From: JAJCYX01 sp965243825
GTDB lineage: Bacteria; Chloroflexota; Dehalococcoidia; Lucifugimonadales; Lucifugimonadaceae
Assembly (NCBI GenBank): GCA_965243825.1
Contig: CBDEVT010000001.1
Span: forward strand, 2,170,001-2,234,000
Direction of reading: 5' to 3'
DNA: 64,000 nucleotides
In this document: positions 8,644 to 17,890 of the stretch, piece by piece
Numbering within the stretch: position 1 is the first letter of the stretch
Layout of the letters: every line of letters begins with the position of its first letter
Notes under the pieces: generated by a model
The model's input: only the letters and a program-made list of their open reading frames with translations
Told to the model about the DNA's origin: nothing
Databases searched by the model: none
Position numbers and translations under genes: made by a program

Positions 8644-9065
8644 AGCGGCACCATGATTGTGCTGGATGCCGTGGCGATCAGGTCGTTTGAGCTACTCCTG
8701 AATTCGGTGAAAACCGACACGAACCGTGTGCCCCGGCGAAGGGCATTCCCGGCGAGTTTTGCATTTGCGGTAATAGTCTCGCCCGGACGTGCAGGTGCGA
8801 AGAACTGGGCTTCCTGAGATGTATGAACAACGCCACCTGCACTCAGCACTTCTTCGCCGAACAGGTCCAGCTCATCAATTAACCGGGCCAGTCCCTCTGC
8901 GACGATAGCTGAAGGCGGCAATACGTTTTCCTGTTCCGTGGATTGCTCATGGCCAACAGCCGACCTGAAGCTGTCGGCTCGTGATGCGTCAAACGAAAAC
9001 TCGTACGGTCCGAGAGTCGCGCCGGCCTCGGCGGTCGTGATGTCTATCGGAGTGGCTCCATGTAG
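8640..9065 (-). CDS. MaoC-like dehydratase partner subunit (HadA-like); start unresolved, possible frameshift
   Basis: A hot-dog N-terminal dehydratase domain (the type that lacks the catalytic Asp/His motif). The clear coding part is about 142 codons: GPYEFSFDASRADSF near the N-end, LPPSAIVAEGLARL in the middle, and AQFFAPARPGETI before the C-terminal strands. The frame is open back to a TGA at 9066-9068, but no ATG, GTG or TTG occurs in frame before a TTG at 8921, and that start would delete about 47 residues including the first strand. An ATG at 9061-9059 is in another frame and meets TAG after five codons; one extra base there would join it to the gene. So either the gene is frameshifted (real or an assembly error) or it uses a non-standard start. 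Confidence 0.72.
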   Translation of the reverse strand, partial: LHGATPIDITTAEAGATLGPYEFSFDASRADSFRSAVGHEQSTEQENVLPPSAIVAEGLARLIDELDLFGEEVLSAGGVVHTSQEAQFFAPARPGETITANAKLAGNALRRGTRFVSVFTEFRSSSNDLIATASSTIMVPL

Positions 9066-9228
9066 TCAGCTCGGTCCGGGTCAATCCAGGTCAGCAACTT
9101 GAACTCACGGGATCAAACCGGTTGGTAGAGAGCGGATTGTATTGACGGCCCAACTTCGAGGCAACGTTGATCTTAACTGGGCGGTCTTGACTGATCCCCA
9201 AAAGCCGAGGGATACAAGCTACCAGGAA

Positions 9229-9939
9229 CTAGAAATCTGGTTCCATGCTCACGTGTAGGCGGCCGATCGGGCCACGGTCATCTGCGTACCAGAGGATATT
9301 GTCCTTGATGGTCATACCGTGAACCTGCACCGGGTCTGGCACGCGGAATGCGTCATAACAGCGTCCGTCTTCCACGCGGTGCCTGCTCACGGTCCCCATC
9401 GATGTGTCCGCAACCCACATCGTGCCCTCTTCCTCAGCCCATGCGACACCGTGCACCCGGAAACCGGGTGCCTTGAAGCGGTGCACCTCTTTCCATGTAG
9501 CGACCTCGACCACATGTACGAACTGCGACGGTGGCGACGCGATGTAGATGTGCCCATCTTTCCACTCGAGGCCGTGATCACCGGTTGGCTGTGACTTGCG
9601 TCCGGCATCTTCGTCGAGGTGCTCACGCGTCGCGTTGATGCCAGCCCCGGGCGACTCGTACCGCTCGATTGTCTTGCCGGTTGCGATGTCACAGCAGACG
9701 ATTTCGCAGCTGTACGTCGAAGCTATCCAGAGCTTGCCGTCACCGATAGTGATTCCACTCGAGTGCTCTGTCTCGGTCGGAAACTCGAGCAGCGTTTCGC
9801 CCGTCTGCCAGTCCAGCTTGTAGACATAGTTGTTGCCCTGGTCGATGTACCAGAGACCATCATCTGCGGCCTGTAGTCCGTTCGGCTTCGGGCCAGGTGA
9901 GACGAACATCTGGACTGGCGTTGCGACTTTGTGCGGCAT
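9229..9939 (-). CDS. Beta-propeller protein (SMP-30/NHL/YncE-like)
   Basis: 236 residues with at least four repeated blade-like segments of the form aromatic-x-D-x-x-x-G (LWYIDQGN, LWIASTYS, IYIASPPS, MWVADTSM, LWYADDRG). The repeats and the lack of a signal peptide suggest a cytoplasmic propeller, related to the Vgb/SMP-30 type lactone hydrolases or binding proteins. No catalytic residues can be assigned. The flanking genes on the same strand do not define a pathway. The function is unknown beyond the fold. Confidence 0.75.
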   Translation of the reverse strand: MPHKVATPVQMFVSPGPKPNGLQAADDGLWYIDQGNNYVYKLDWQTGETLLEFPTETEHSSGITIGDGKLWIASTYSCEIVCCDIATGKTIERYESPGAGINATREHLDEDAGRKSQPTGDHGLEWKDGHIYIASPPSQFVHVVEVATWKEVHRFKAPGFRVHGVAWAEEEGTMWVADTSMGTVSRHRVEDGRCYDAFRVPDPVQVHGMTIKDNILWYADDRGPIGRLHVSMEPDF

Positions 9940-10071
9940 TGTTTTCTCCGGTGCGTTGGGGAGTGTGGTTCAGGCCGGTGGTGACCCGGCCTCGCTGGAG
10001 TGACACGGTCGGCAGTGTAGCGCAGGCTGCGGATAATTTGTCGTATTGCCTGAGCTGCACGCCTCTCGGAT

Positions 10072-10722
10072 CTATCCAAGGCCAGAGATATCGAAATCCT
10101 GCCTTCTGGCAGACATGGTCCAGTTCGCGCTGTGTGTCCCTCCTTGCTGTGGATAAGGAGGAGGCACGAACCATTGTGCCCACAATCTCAAATAGGACTC
10201 TCCACCTGGCCGGGCAGGTACAGGGAGCTGCACCGCCAACTCCCAACCAGGTGGGTCTCCGTCAGCTAAATACTTGAGTAGTCGCGCCGATTCAGCAGCG
10301 CGGTCGTTCGGGAAAACTATGGGGTGCCGCCACGCGATCAACGGGGCAGGCCCGCCTGTGTGATGGCCGTCTGGCCTGACCTCGTCGTAGTGATTCACAG
10401 TTATCTGGAGAGGGGCCGATTTAGCCGCAATCCTGATCAGCACAGCGCCAGATCCTGACACATCAAGGGGCGTTGGTCGTTCTATTGGGACGTCGGTCAG
10501 CGAGTGGGTAACTATCTCATCGCTGATGGTCCACTGTGAGAGCACAAGGAGCGCCTGCTGCCGTTTGTCACCGCTTCGAGGGTGTAAGAGATACACATCC
10601 GGTGGCTGCTCCGGCGGCGGTGTGGGGTCAGGGAAGTCAATTTGGCCGTCAATTGCCACAGCGCCTGCTCCGAAACTGAGATCAACCTGCGTTGTTAGGA
10701 CAAGGCAGATCCATCGGCCCAT
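10072..10722 (-). CDS. Hypothetical protein
   Basis: 216 residues, not recognised. It is rich in Pro and Gly, with a proline cluster near residue 35 (PDPTPPPEQPP). Two Trp-rich segments occur near the C-terminus (LRLWAQWFVPPPYP and SANWTMS). There is no clear signal peptide or membrane segment. A stop lies four codons upstream of the ATG and no strong ribosome-binding site is seen. It lies 116 bp after trpB on the same strand. Long clean frame and same-strand context support it as a gene, but only moderately. Confidence 0.5.
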   Translation of the reverse strand: MGRWICLVLTTQVDLSFGAGAVAIDGQIDFPDPTPPPEQPPDVYLLHPRSGDKRQQALLVLSQWTISDEIVTHSLTDVPIERPTPLDVSGSGAVLIRIAAKSAPLQITVNHYDEVRPDGHHTGGPAPLIAWRHPIVFPNDRAAESARLLKYLADGDPPGWELAVQLPVPARPGGESYLRLWAQWFVPPPYPQQGGTHSANWTMSARRQDFDISGLG

Positions 10723-10838
10723 CGGCCCTGCTCAGGTCAACCTTTTGATCAAGAAGACGGATGGCAACATATCCAATGAGTCCTTCTCCCAAGTTCTTCT
10801 TACCGGAAGCTCTCCACGATCACGCGGTTTTTCGGCCG

Positions 10839-12197
10839 CTACAAGACTGGCACAGACTCCATCGCCTTGGCGACTTCTGCTTCTGGATAGGCGTAGTCGA
10901 CCATCTGTCCTGAGAAGTACTGCTCGTAAGCGCTCATATCGAAGTTGCCGTGTCCGCACAGGTGGAACAGGATCGTTTTAGCTTCCCCGGACTCTTTGCA
11001 TGCGAGCGCTTCGTCAATCGCAGCCCGAATGGCATGTGAAGGTTCCGGCGCAGGAATGATTCCCTCTGTGCGTGCGAACTGAACGGCAGCGTCAAATACC
11101 GTCTTCTGATGGTACGCCCTTGGTTCAATCAGGCCATGTGCAACCATCAGGCTCACGAGCGGCGCCATCCCGTGGTACCTCAACCCACCAGCGTGAATCG
11201 GATTAGGCACGAAGGTATGACCCAGCGTGTGCATCTTCATCAGCGGCGTCATGCCTGCGGTGTCACCGAAGTCATATGCGAACTTGCCACGGGTTAGCGA
11301 AGGCGATGCTTCTGGCTCAACCGCGATGAAGCGGACATCCTTGCCGTTCAGTCGATCTGGAACAAACGGGAAAGTTATACCGCCGAAGTTGGAACCGCCG
11401 CCTGCACAGCCGATGACCATGTCAGGGTAGGCATCCGCCATCTCCATCTGCTTGATCGCTTCCTGGCCAATGACTGTCTGGTGCATCAGGACATGATTGA
11501 GGACACTGCCAAGCGAGTACTTCGTGTCGTCCCGCGTCGCTGCATCTTCGACAGCTTCTGAAATCGCGATTCCAAGGCTGCCCGGTGAATCAGGATCGGC
11601 ATCAAGAATCCCACGACCGGCATTGGTGTCGGATGAAGGACTGGGCACGACTTCAGCGCCCCACGCTTCGATCATAGATTTGCGGTAGGGCTTCTGTTTG
11701 TAACTGGCCGAGACCATGTACACCTTGGCTTCGATGCCCATCTGGTTCGAAGCAAACGCGAGTGCTGAACCCCATTGGCCAGCTCCGGTCTCAGTTGTAA
11801 TCCGCTTTGTACCTTCCTGCTTGTTGTAGTAAACCTGCGGAACAGCGGTGTTCGGTTTGTGGCTACCAGCCGGACTGACACCTTCGTACTTGTAGAAGAT
11901 CCGAGCCGGCGTGCCCAGGGCCTGTTCCAGCCGGTGCGCACGGAACAGCGGAGTCGGTCGCCAGAGCCGGTAGATATCGCGTACTTCATCGGGAATCTCA
12001 ACCCATCGTTCCTGGCTGACTTCCTGGCCAATCAGCGCCATAGGGAACAGTGGAGCGAAGTCATCTGGCCCAGCAGGCTGATGCGTTCCCGGATGCAGCG
12101 CAGGGTCAAGCGGCCATTCGAGATCGGCTTGCACGTTGTACCAGTGCGTCGGGATCTCAGACTCTGGAAGGGTGAACTTGGTCGTAGGGTCTGCCAT
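10839..12197 (-). CDS. trpB: Tryptophan synthase beta chain, TrpB2 type
   Basis: 452 residues, longer than the TrpB1 of about 400 and typical of TrpB2 (TIGR01415-type). The PLP lysine is in PAGSHKPNTA, and the phosphate-binding glycine loop is GCAGGGSNFGG. The extended N-terminal part (residues 1-75, IPTHWYNVQADLEWPLDP) is characteristic of TrpB2. It joins indole and serine to tryptophan, or acts as an indole-salvage or serine-deaminase enzyme when no TrpA partner is near. No trpA or other trp gene is in the window. Confidence 0.93.
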   Translation of the reverse strand: MADPTTKFTLPESEIPTHWYNVQADLEWPLDPALHPGTHQPAGPDDFAPLFPMALIGQEVSQERWVEIPDEVRDIYRLWRPTPLFRAHRLEQALGTPARIFYKYEGVSPAGSHKPNTAVPQVYYNKQEGTKRITTETGAGQWGSALAFASNQMGIEAKVYMVSASYKQKPYRKSMIEAWGAEVVPSPSSDTNAGRGILDADPDSPGSLGIAISEAVEDAATRDDTKYSLGSVLNHVLMHQTVIGQEAIKQMEMADAYPDMVIGCAGGGSNFGGITFPFVPDRLNGKDVRFIAVEPEASPSLTRGKFAYDFGDTAGMTPLMKMHTLGHTFVPNPIHAGGLRYHGMAPLVSLMVAHGLIEPRAYHQKTVFDAAVQFARTEGIIPAPEPSHAIRAAIDEALACKESGEAKTILFHLCGHGNFDMSAYEQYFSGQMVDYAYPEAEVAKAMESVPVL

Positions 12198-12382
12198 TTC
12201 GTCCTCCGTTCGCCGCCATGTTCAGGCGTTCTCTGTCAGGAACGTACGCATCGCGGCATCTTACAAGAAGCGCCCGCGAACGAGCGTGAAGAGCCAAGGA
12301 AGAACAGGATTCAGCGCTGGCTAAGCTCGATCGAAATCGCGATGCCTGTGACCTCAAAAACAGAACGCTTTGGCTTCAGGCA

Positions 12383-13597
12383 TCACACCTCGCTGAGCTT
12401 GCTGGTCGTGTTCTCGTCTTTTTCGAAAGACTCCAGAAGTTCCATTCCAACGCCAGCGTCTTCCGGTGCATGAACGAACCCGTTTTCTATGTGCGGCATC
12501 CGGTCCACGATGTCGCGGTACCACGTCGCGTTGTAGGCGCGAACTGTCTCCTGTATGAGCGCGTTTGGAGCATTCAACGAAAGGTGGACAGAGAACATCA
12601 GCGTCACCGGACCGACGCAGTCGTGCGGCGCAACAGGCATGCGGTAGGTCTCGGCCATCGTGGATATGCGCTTGGCTTCAGAGATGCCGCCAACCCAGGA
12701 GATGTCGAACATGCAGATCGTCATCGCCTGCTTCTCCATCATCTCGCGGAAGCCCCAGCGCGTTGCGACCGTTTCGGAAGCTGTGGTTGCGATGTGCGTC
12801 GAACGCCTGAACTCGGCAAGCGCTTCGATGTTATCCATCGGCACCGGGTCCTCGAACCAGAACGGCTGAGTAGGTTCAACAGATTTGGCGACACGCACCG
12901 CCGATGGCAGGTTCCAGAGCGAGTGCATTTCGACCATCACATCCATCCGGTTCCCGACCTTTTCGCGTATCTTGCGGAACGGCTCGGTGCCTTCGTCGAG
13001 GTCGGCCATGGAGATGAACTGGCCATTCGTCTTGTCAACGAATTGGTCGAACGGCCAGATCTTCATCGCGGTGATGCCCTGCGAGAGAAGGTCGTCCGCC
13101 AGGGCTCCGGCGTCTGTCATGAAAGCGTGCTGGTCTTCGTATGGCTGTTCTGGACGATAGTCGACTTCACCAGAACGGAGCGCGCCAGATCGCTTCACTC
13201 CGTACGAGTAGCCTGCGCAGGTGTTGTAGATGCGGATCTTGTCTCGGGAGAGTCCGCCGAGAACATCGTAGAGCGGTACATTATTTCGCTTGGCGTGCAG
13301 ATCCCAGAGCGCCATGTCCACGGCAGACGTGCCGCTCATATCGGCCGAGCGAGCGCGATGCCGCGCCCCGTTCCAGTGCAGTTTGTCCCAGTGCCGATCG
13401 AGTTGAGTGGCATCGTTGCCCAGCAAATACTCTCCGGCAGTTTCATGGACCCATGTTTCGACCGTTGCTGGTTCGAATGAAGTCTCACCTAACCCAAACA
13501 GTCCATCACTTGTGCCCATGCGGACCCACACGATACGGGGATACTCGGGATTCCTCAGGGTCTCGATGCTAGTGATGGTGGGATTGTTGCTTGCCAT
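12383..13597 (-). CDS. Mandelate racemase/muconate lactonizing-type enolase-superfamily enzyme
   Basis: 404 residues, fitting the sugar-acid dehydratase branch. The N-terminal capping domain is followed by a barrel with AMKIWPFD on strand 2, metal ligands in DVMVEMHSLWN, WFEDPVP and TASETVATR on strands 3-5, and a His on strand 7 in APHDCVGPV. This pattern (three acidic ligands plus His) matches galactonate/galactarate/mandelate-type enzymes that abstract a proton alpha to a carboxylate. The exact acid substrate cannot be told. Expanded enolase-superfamily sets are known from SAR202 Chloroflexota, which agrees with the other content here. Confidence 0.9.
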   Translation of the reverse strand: MASNNPTITSIETLRNPEYPRIVWVRMGTSDGLFGLGETSFEPATVETWVHETAGEYLLGNDATQLDRHWDKLHWNGARHRARSADMSGTSAVDMALWDLHAKRNNVPLYDVLGGLSRDKIRIYNTCAGYSYGVKRSGALRSGEVDYRPEQPYEDQHAFMTDAGALADDLLSQGITAMKIWPFDQFVDKTNGQFISMADLDEGTEPFRKIREKVGNRMDVMVEMHSLWNLPSAVRVAKSVEPTQPFWFEDPVPMDNIEALAEFRRSTHIATTASETVATRWGFREMMEKQAMTICMFDISWVGGISEAKRISTMAETYRMPVAPHDCVGPVTLMFSVHLSLNAPNALIQETVRAYNATWYRDIVDRMPHIENGFVHAPEDAGVGMELLESFEKDENTTSKLSEV

Positions 13598-13792
13598 TCG
13601 GTGTTCCGTTCAAGTTGCTGGTTTGGTCATTGACGATGGCGGCATTGTATTCGCCTATTTTGGGTGCAGTACCGCATCCGCTGGTTATGCGAGTAGCAGC
13701 ACAATACGTGCTTGAGTTATTTCACATGCTGGTGCGAAGCTGGCTTAGCACCGATGTCTACCGTTTAGTTACCGATCGAGGCCGCGTAAAGT

Positions 13793-14629
13793 ATGTCCCT
13801 GGAACAGGCGATCGTCCTGGCAATTGTGCAGGGCATAACCGAATTCCTTCCTGTCAGCAGCTCCGGACACCTGGTTCTTGCCTCCTGGGTGTTCGACTGG
13901 TCTGACCAGGGGCTCGTTTTCGATGCAGCTGTTCATCTCGGCACCTTGCTCGCCGTTCTCATCTACTTTCGCAGAACCTGGTACACGTTCGTCAGAGGCT
14001 GTTTCGATGGCGGGAACGTGGAACTCATGGAATCGGGTGAAACCGGACCCAGCCTTCCAGCACGACGATTGCTGTTGATGGTAATCATCGCAAGTATTCC
14101 TATTGCAATTGTCGGGCTCGTCCTGCGCGATGCGCTGGAATCTACGTTGCGAAAACCTGAGTGGGTAGCGGTCTCTTTGCTGGGTACAGCCGTACTACTT
14201 ACGATCGCAGAACTTGTTGGAACACGGACGAAGCGACTTGCGAACGCCTCACTTCGAGACACCACGTTGGCCGGGATTTTTCAGGCAGCAGCCGTTCTCC
14301 CGGGAGTTTCACGAGCCGGCTCGACCATGGCCGGAGGAATGCTCGGTGGCCTTACTCGTGAAGCGGCAGCAAGACTGTCGTTCCTGCTCGCAGTTCCAGC
14401 TATTGGTGGATCTGGGCTATTTCTCCTTATAGATGTGATCTCATCTGAAGGATTGTCAGATCGTCCGTGGGGATTGATACTGATCGGAGCAGTCATATCG
14501 TTCGCGACCGGATATCTGGCTATCGCCTGGATGATGCGGATACTTCAGACCCGTTCGGTCAGACCATTTATCGTTTACGTGACGGTGGTTGGAGTCGCAG
14601 TGCTGATCGCACGGGCTTTTGGTGCGTGA
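13793..14629 (+). CDS. uppP: Undecaprenyl-diphosphate phosphatase UppP (BacA)
   Basis: 278-residue polytopic membrane enzyme that recycles undecaprenyl pyrophosphate for peptidoglycan and other wall polymers. Both family motifs are present: GITEFLPVSSSGHL near residue 15 with the catalytic Glu and Ser region, and LPGVSRAGSTMAGG near residue 170. About seven or eight membrane helices can be seen. It is transcribed divergently from the enolase-superfamily gene across a 195 bp gap that must contain both promoters. Confidence 0.97.
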   Translation: MSLEQAIVLAIVQGITEFLPVSSSGHLVLASWVFDWSDQGLVFDAAVHLGTLLAVLIYFRRTWYTFVRGCFDGGNVELMESGETGPSLPARRLLLMVIIASIPIAIVGLVLRDALESTLRKPEWVAVSLLGTAVLLTIAELVGTRTKRLANASLRDTTLAGIFQAAAVLPGVSRAGSTMAGGMLGGLTREAAARLSFLLAVPAIGGSGLFLLIDVISSEGLSDRPWGLILIGAVISFATGYLAIAWMMRILQTRSVRPFIVYVTVVGVAVLIARAFGA

Positions 14630-14714
14630 CACGTTCAACACCGGAGACAACCCACACGACAGTTGCACGGTAGAGGTCGGACAGTAGATGCTAGGAGATA
14701 GAAGGCATCTCGAT

Positions 14715-16355
14715 ATGCTGCTCAACCACGCACGGCGAACGCTGACTGCAACTCGTTTCCGAGTGGCGATTCTCATCGCGTCGTTCGTGCTGACAGCTGT
14801 GGCATGTTCTTCAAACGGTGACGCAACTGCCCCTGTTGAACCAACTGCGACTTTGGACCTCGGTGGCGTTCCTTCACCCGGGCCGGCCAGCACTCCTACT
14901 GTTGAGGCATCTGCAACGGCCACATCGCGCCCTTTCACTCCATCACCAACCAACACCAGCCTGCCGACAGCTACGGCTGGCTCCAATAGCACCCCTGCCA
15001 GCGGCTTGCCGACTCCAAGGCCAATCATCATCGATGAACTCCTGACGGAGCAAATCGGTGGGGACACGACAGCGGTAGCGTCGAACACCTTCGCTTTCGA
15101 AATACCGGCTCTAAACCTTACGAATTTGCAGAACATCACCTTTTGGGAAGGCGATGCGTTTTTTACTCGCGAATGGGTAGTCGCGCCCGGTCCAGAAGCT
15201 GACAGCCCGGACGGTCTTGGCCCGACATATAACGCCGTGACATGCGCGTCGTGTCATGTACGCGATGGGAAGGGTAAACCTCCACAAGATGAGTTTGACG
15301 ACGAACGCGGATTGCTGATTCGATTAAGCATTCCGCAGGACAGCGAAAAAGAGCGCTTGTTAGGCCCGCTTGCCGATCCGGTTTACGCCAGTCAAATCCA
15401 GGACAGAGCAATCGCTGGAGTCCTGCCTGAAGGTCGCATCAAGATCGCACAGGTTGAGATTCCAGGCGTATTCGCCGATGGGACCGAGTACACGATTCTC
15501 AAGCCGGTCTATTCAATTGAAGACCTTGCATACGGCCCGCTGCATTCTGAGGTCATGATGTCACCGCGAATAGCACCGGCAATGCTGGGCCTTGGCCTGC
15601 TGGAAGCGATACCGGACGAGGCCATTCTGGCGCAGGCCGATCCTGATGACGCAGACGGAGACGGTATCTCAGGCCGAGTGAATCTCGTTCACGATATCCG
15701 CTCGGGTGAACTCGTTATCGGGCGTTTCGGTTGGAAAGCCGGCCAACCTTCAGTTGAACAGCAGGTTGCGGCCGCTTTCATAGGCGATGTAGGCATTACC
15801 TCTTCGCTGTTCCCGGACGAGAACTGTACATTGGTCCAAACCGCATGCCAGGAAGCTCCCAATGGCGGTGCCCCGGAACTGTCCGACGAAGACCTCGACC
15901 GATTGGTGTTGTACAGCCGGTCACTTGCCGTTACCGCCATGCGCGACATTTTCGATCCGCGTGTCCGACGAGGTGCCGAACTGTTCGTCAGCTCCGGGTG
16001 TTCTGATTGTCACACTCCTTCATACGTGACGGGAGAACACGAAATTGAAGCTTTCGAAAACCAGTTGATATTCCCTTATACAGACCTGCTGCTGCATGAC
16101 ATGGGGCCAGGGCTAGCTGACAATCGCCCGGAGTTCCTTGCTAACGGACAGGAATGGCGAACGCCGCCGTTGTGGGGAATCGGTCTTATTGAGACCGTGA
16201 ACGGGCACACCCGTTACCTGCATGACGGCAGAGCCCGCAACCTGACAGAGGCGATCCTCTGGCACGGTGGCGAGGCGAATAAGTCCCTTGAGATCTTCAA
16301 AGGGCTTTCAGAGGAAGAACGCGACAACCTGATCCGATTCCTGAAAGCACTGTAG
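14715..16355 (+). CDS. Di-heme c-type DUF1111 lipoprotein (thiol-oxidoreductase-like)
   Basis: About 546 residues. N-terminal signal with a lipobox (LTAVAC), then a Pro/Thr/Ser linker of about 80 residues that separates the lipid anchor from the folded domain. Two heme c motifs are visible, CASCH at about residue 177 and CSDCH at about 429, as in DUF1111 proteins, which are related to di-heme peroxidases (MauG/CcpA). The C-terminal part has TPPLWGIG, HDGRA and ILWHGGEA, typical of the family. I use the ATG at 14715 because AGAAGG precedes it; an ATG at 14688 adds nine residues. It acts outside the membrane in electron transfer; substrate unknown. Confidence 0.9.
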   Translation: MLLNHARRTLTATRFRVAILIASFVLTAVACSSNGDATAPVEPTATLDLGGVPSPGPASTPTVEASATATSRPFTPSPTNTSLPTATAGSNSTPASGLPTPRPIIIDELLTEQIGGDTTAVASNTFAFEIPALNLTNLQNITFWEGDAFFTREWVVAPGPEADSPDGLGPTYNAVTCASCHVRDGKGKPPQDEFDDERGLLIRLSIPQDSEKERLLGPLADPVYASQIQDRAIAGVLPEGRIKIAQVEIPGVFADGTEYTILKPVYSIEDLAYGPLHSEVMMSPRIAPAMLGLGLLEAIPDEAILAQADPDDADGDGISGRVNLVHDIRSGELVIGRFGWKAGQPSVEQQVAAAFIGDVGITSSLFPDENCTLVQTACQEAPNGGAPELSDEDLDRLVLYSRSLAVTAMRDIFDPRVRRGAELFVSSGCSDCHTPSYVTGEHEIEAFENQLIFPYTDLLLHDMGPGLADNRPEFLANGQEWRTPPLWGIGLIETVNGHTRYLHDGRARNLTEAILWHGGEANKSLEIFKGLSEEERDNLIRFLKAL

Positions 16356-16416
16356 CTTCAGCCTGTCACGCCATTCAGGTTAACCTTTGGCTAAGCCAGC
16401 CACAGGAGACTGCTGA

Positions 16417-17883
16417 ATGCCGAAGATCACGGGCGAGATTAGGGACGCAACCACCGGTGAGTTGATCCAGGCCAGGGTCCAGGTGTTAGGCCCGACCGGC
16501 GAACCGATTGCACCCAACGGAGCCATGTGGAAGCGTGGACCGGGTGAACCATTCTTCTACTCAGATGGCCAGTTTTCGGTCGAGGCGCCTCGTGGCTATT
16601 CACGAATCCTTGTTGAACGTGGCACCGAGTTCACACCCTGGAGCACCACTGTTGAATCAGGATCTGGAGGTACAACGCGGTCCGGCCAGTCAGGAGACTT
16701 AGCTCTCGACATAAACCTTGATCGTTGGGGCAATCTGCCAGAGCGTGGCTGGCATCCAGGTAACACCCATATTCACTACGACGAAAAAGAGACTGATCCC
16801 GACCGTCGACTTGCCTACGATTCTCGCGTTGAGAATCTGCGAATGACCGCAGTCTCGGTGCTGAAACGCTGGGACCTGGACTATGCCACGAATAAATATC
16901 CTCCTGGCATGTTGACCGAGTTCACGGACACGCATCACTACGTCCAGTCCGGCGAAGAATCGCGCCACAATCACGATCCGGACAAGCCGTTCGTGATCGG
17001 TTATGGCCATGTCATGTTGCTCAATCTTCGCAACATAGTTGAACCTGTCTCACGTGGATTGCTTGTCGATCCATTCACGCCGGACTATCCGCCGCTTTCC
17101 TATGTTTGTGACGACGCCAACGCACAGGGTGGACTGGTGATCTGGTGCCACAACGGGCAGGGAATGGAAGCTCCAGTGGCAGCGGCTCTCGGCAAAGTAC
17201 ATGCGATCAACCTGTTTGATCCGTACTGGAACGATGTTGAGTACGATCTCTGGTACCACATGCTCAACTGCGGACTGAAGCTTCCTGCTTCGACGGGTTC
17301 GGACTGGTTCGTTTCGTCTGCAAACCGCGTCTACGCGCAGGGTGGTCGCACCTTCGACTATGAAAACTGGGTTGAAGGCATCAAGGAAGGCAACAGTTTC
17401 ATAACGAACGGACCGGCGCTTTATTTGACCGTCGATGGTATGGAACCCGGAAGTGCCATCGAATCTGGGAAGCTCGGCAATTCACAGGTCCGGCTCGAAT
17501 GGCAGTCCCACTACTCGGTTGAGCGAGTTGAGATTGTCATGAACGGGGAGGTTGTGGCTCGTCACGTCTCAGACAACAGCGACGGGGTGTTCGAGACAGA
17601 AATTCCAATCAACACCGATGGTTGGATAGCCGCCAGGGTTGCGAGCTCTGCCCGCGACTCATTTCATCAACCGATCTGGGCTCACACATCTCCAATCTAC
17701 GTAAACGGAACTGGACGGCCACCTGAATCACAGGCCGGTTCCGCGAAATTCTTCGTAGAAAGGATCGACGAGGCGATCAAATGGATAAGTAGAAAAGGGA
17801 AGTTCTACACAGACGCCCAACGTAACGAAGTGTTGGACCTGCACAGATCGGGTCAGGAGATTTACAAGAAGCTGTCAAGTTGA
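16417..17883 (+). CDS. CehA/McbA-like metallohydrolase with N-terminal carboxypeptidase-regulatory-like domain
   Basis: 488 residues. Residues 1-100 form a beta-sandwich (EIRDATTGELIQARVQVLGPTGEPI, carboxypeptidase-regulatory-like). A PHP-like metal-dependent domain follows: GNTHIHYDE (metal His pair), VIWCHNGQG and a GSDW segment. A third beta domain (about residues 340-440) and a short helical tail end the protein. CehA/McbA relatives include carbaryl hydrolases, but most have no known substrate. No signal peptide. The heme protein lies 62 bp upstream and a DUF1801 gene 8 bp downstream. Confidence 0.8.
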   Translation: MPKITGEIRDATTGELIQARVQVLGPTGEPIAPNGAMWKRGPGEPFFYSDGQFSVEAPRGYSRILVERGTEFTPWSTTVESGSGGTTRSGQSGDLALDINLDRWGNLPERGWHPGNTHIHYDEKETDPDRRLAYDSRVENLRMTAVSVLKRWDLDYATNKYPPGMLTEFTDTHHYVQSGEESRHNHDPDKPFVIGYGHVMLLNLRNIVEPVSRGLLVDPFTPDYPPLSYVCDDANAQGGLVIWCHNGQGMEAPVAAALGKVHAINLFDPYWNDVEYDLWYHMLNCGLKLPASTGSDWFVSSANRVYAQGGRTFDYENWVEGIKEGNSFITNGPALYLTVDGMEPGSAIESGKLGNSQVRLEWQSHYSVERVEIVMNGEVVARHVSDNSDGVFETEIPINTDGWIAARVASSARDSFHQPIWAHTSPIYVNGTGRPPESQAGSAKFFVERIDEAIKWISRKGKFYTDAQRNEVLDLHRSGQEIYKKLSS

Positions 17884-17890
17884 GGCTTTC

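Noticed and set aside
12470..13480. 336-codon plus frame
   Set aside because: Antisense to the enolase-superfamily gene; His/Arg-rich composition typical of a shadow frame.
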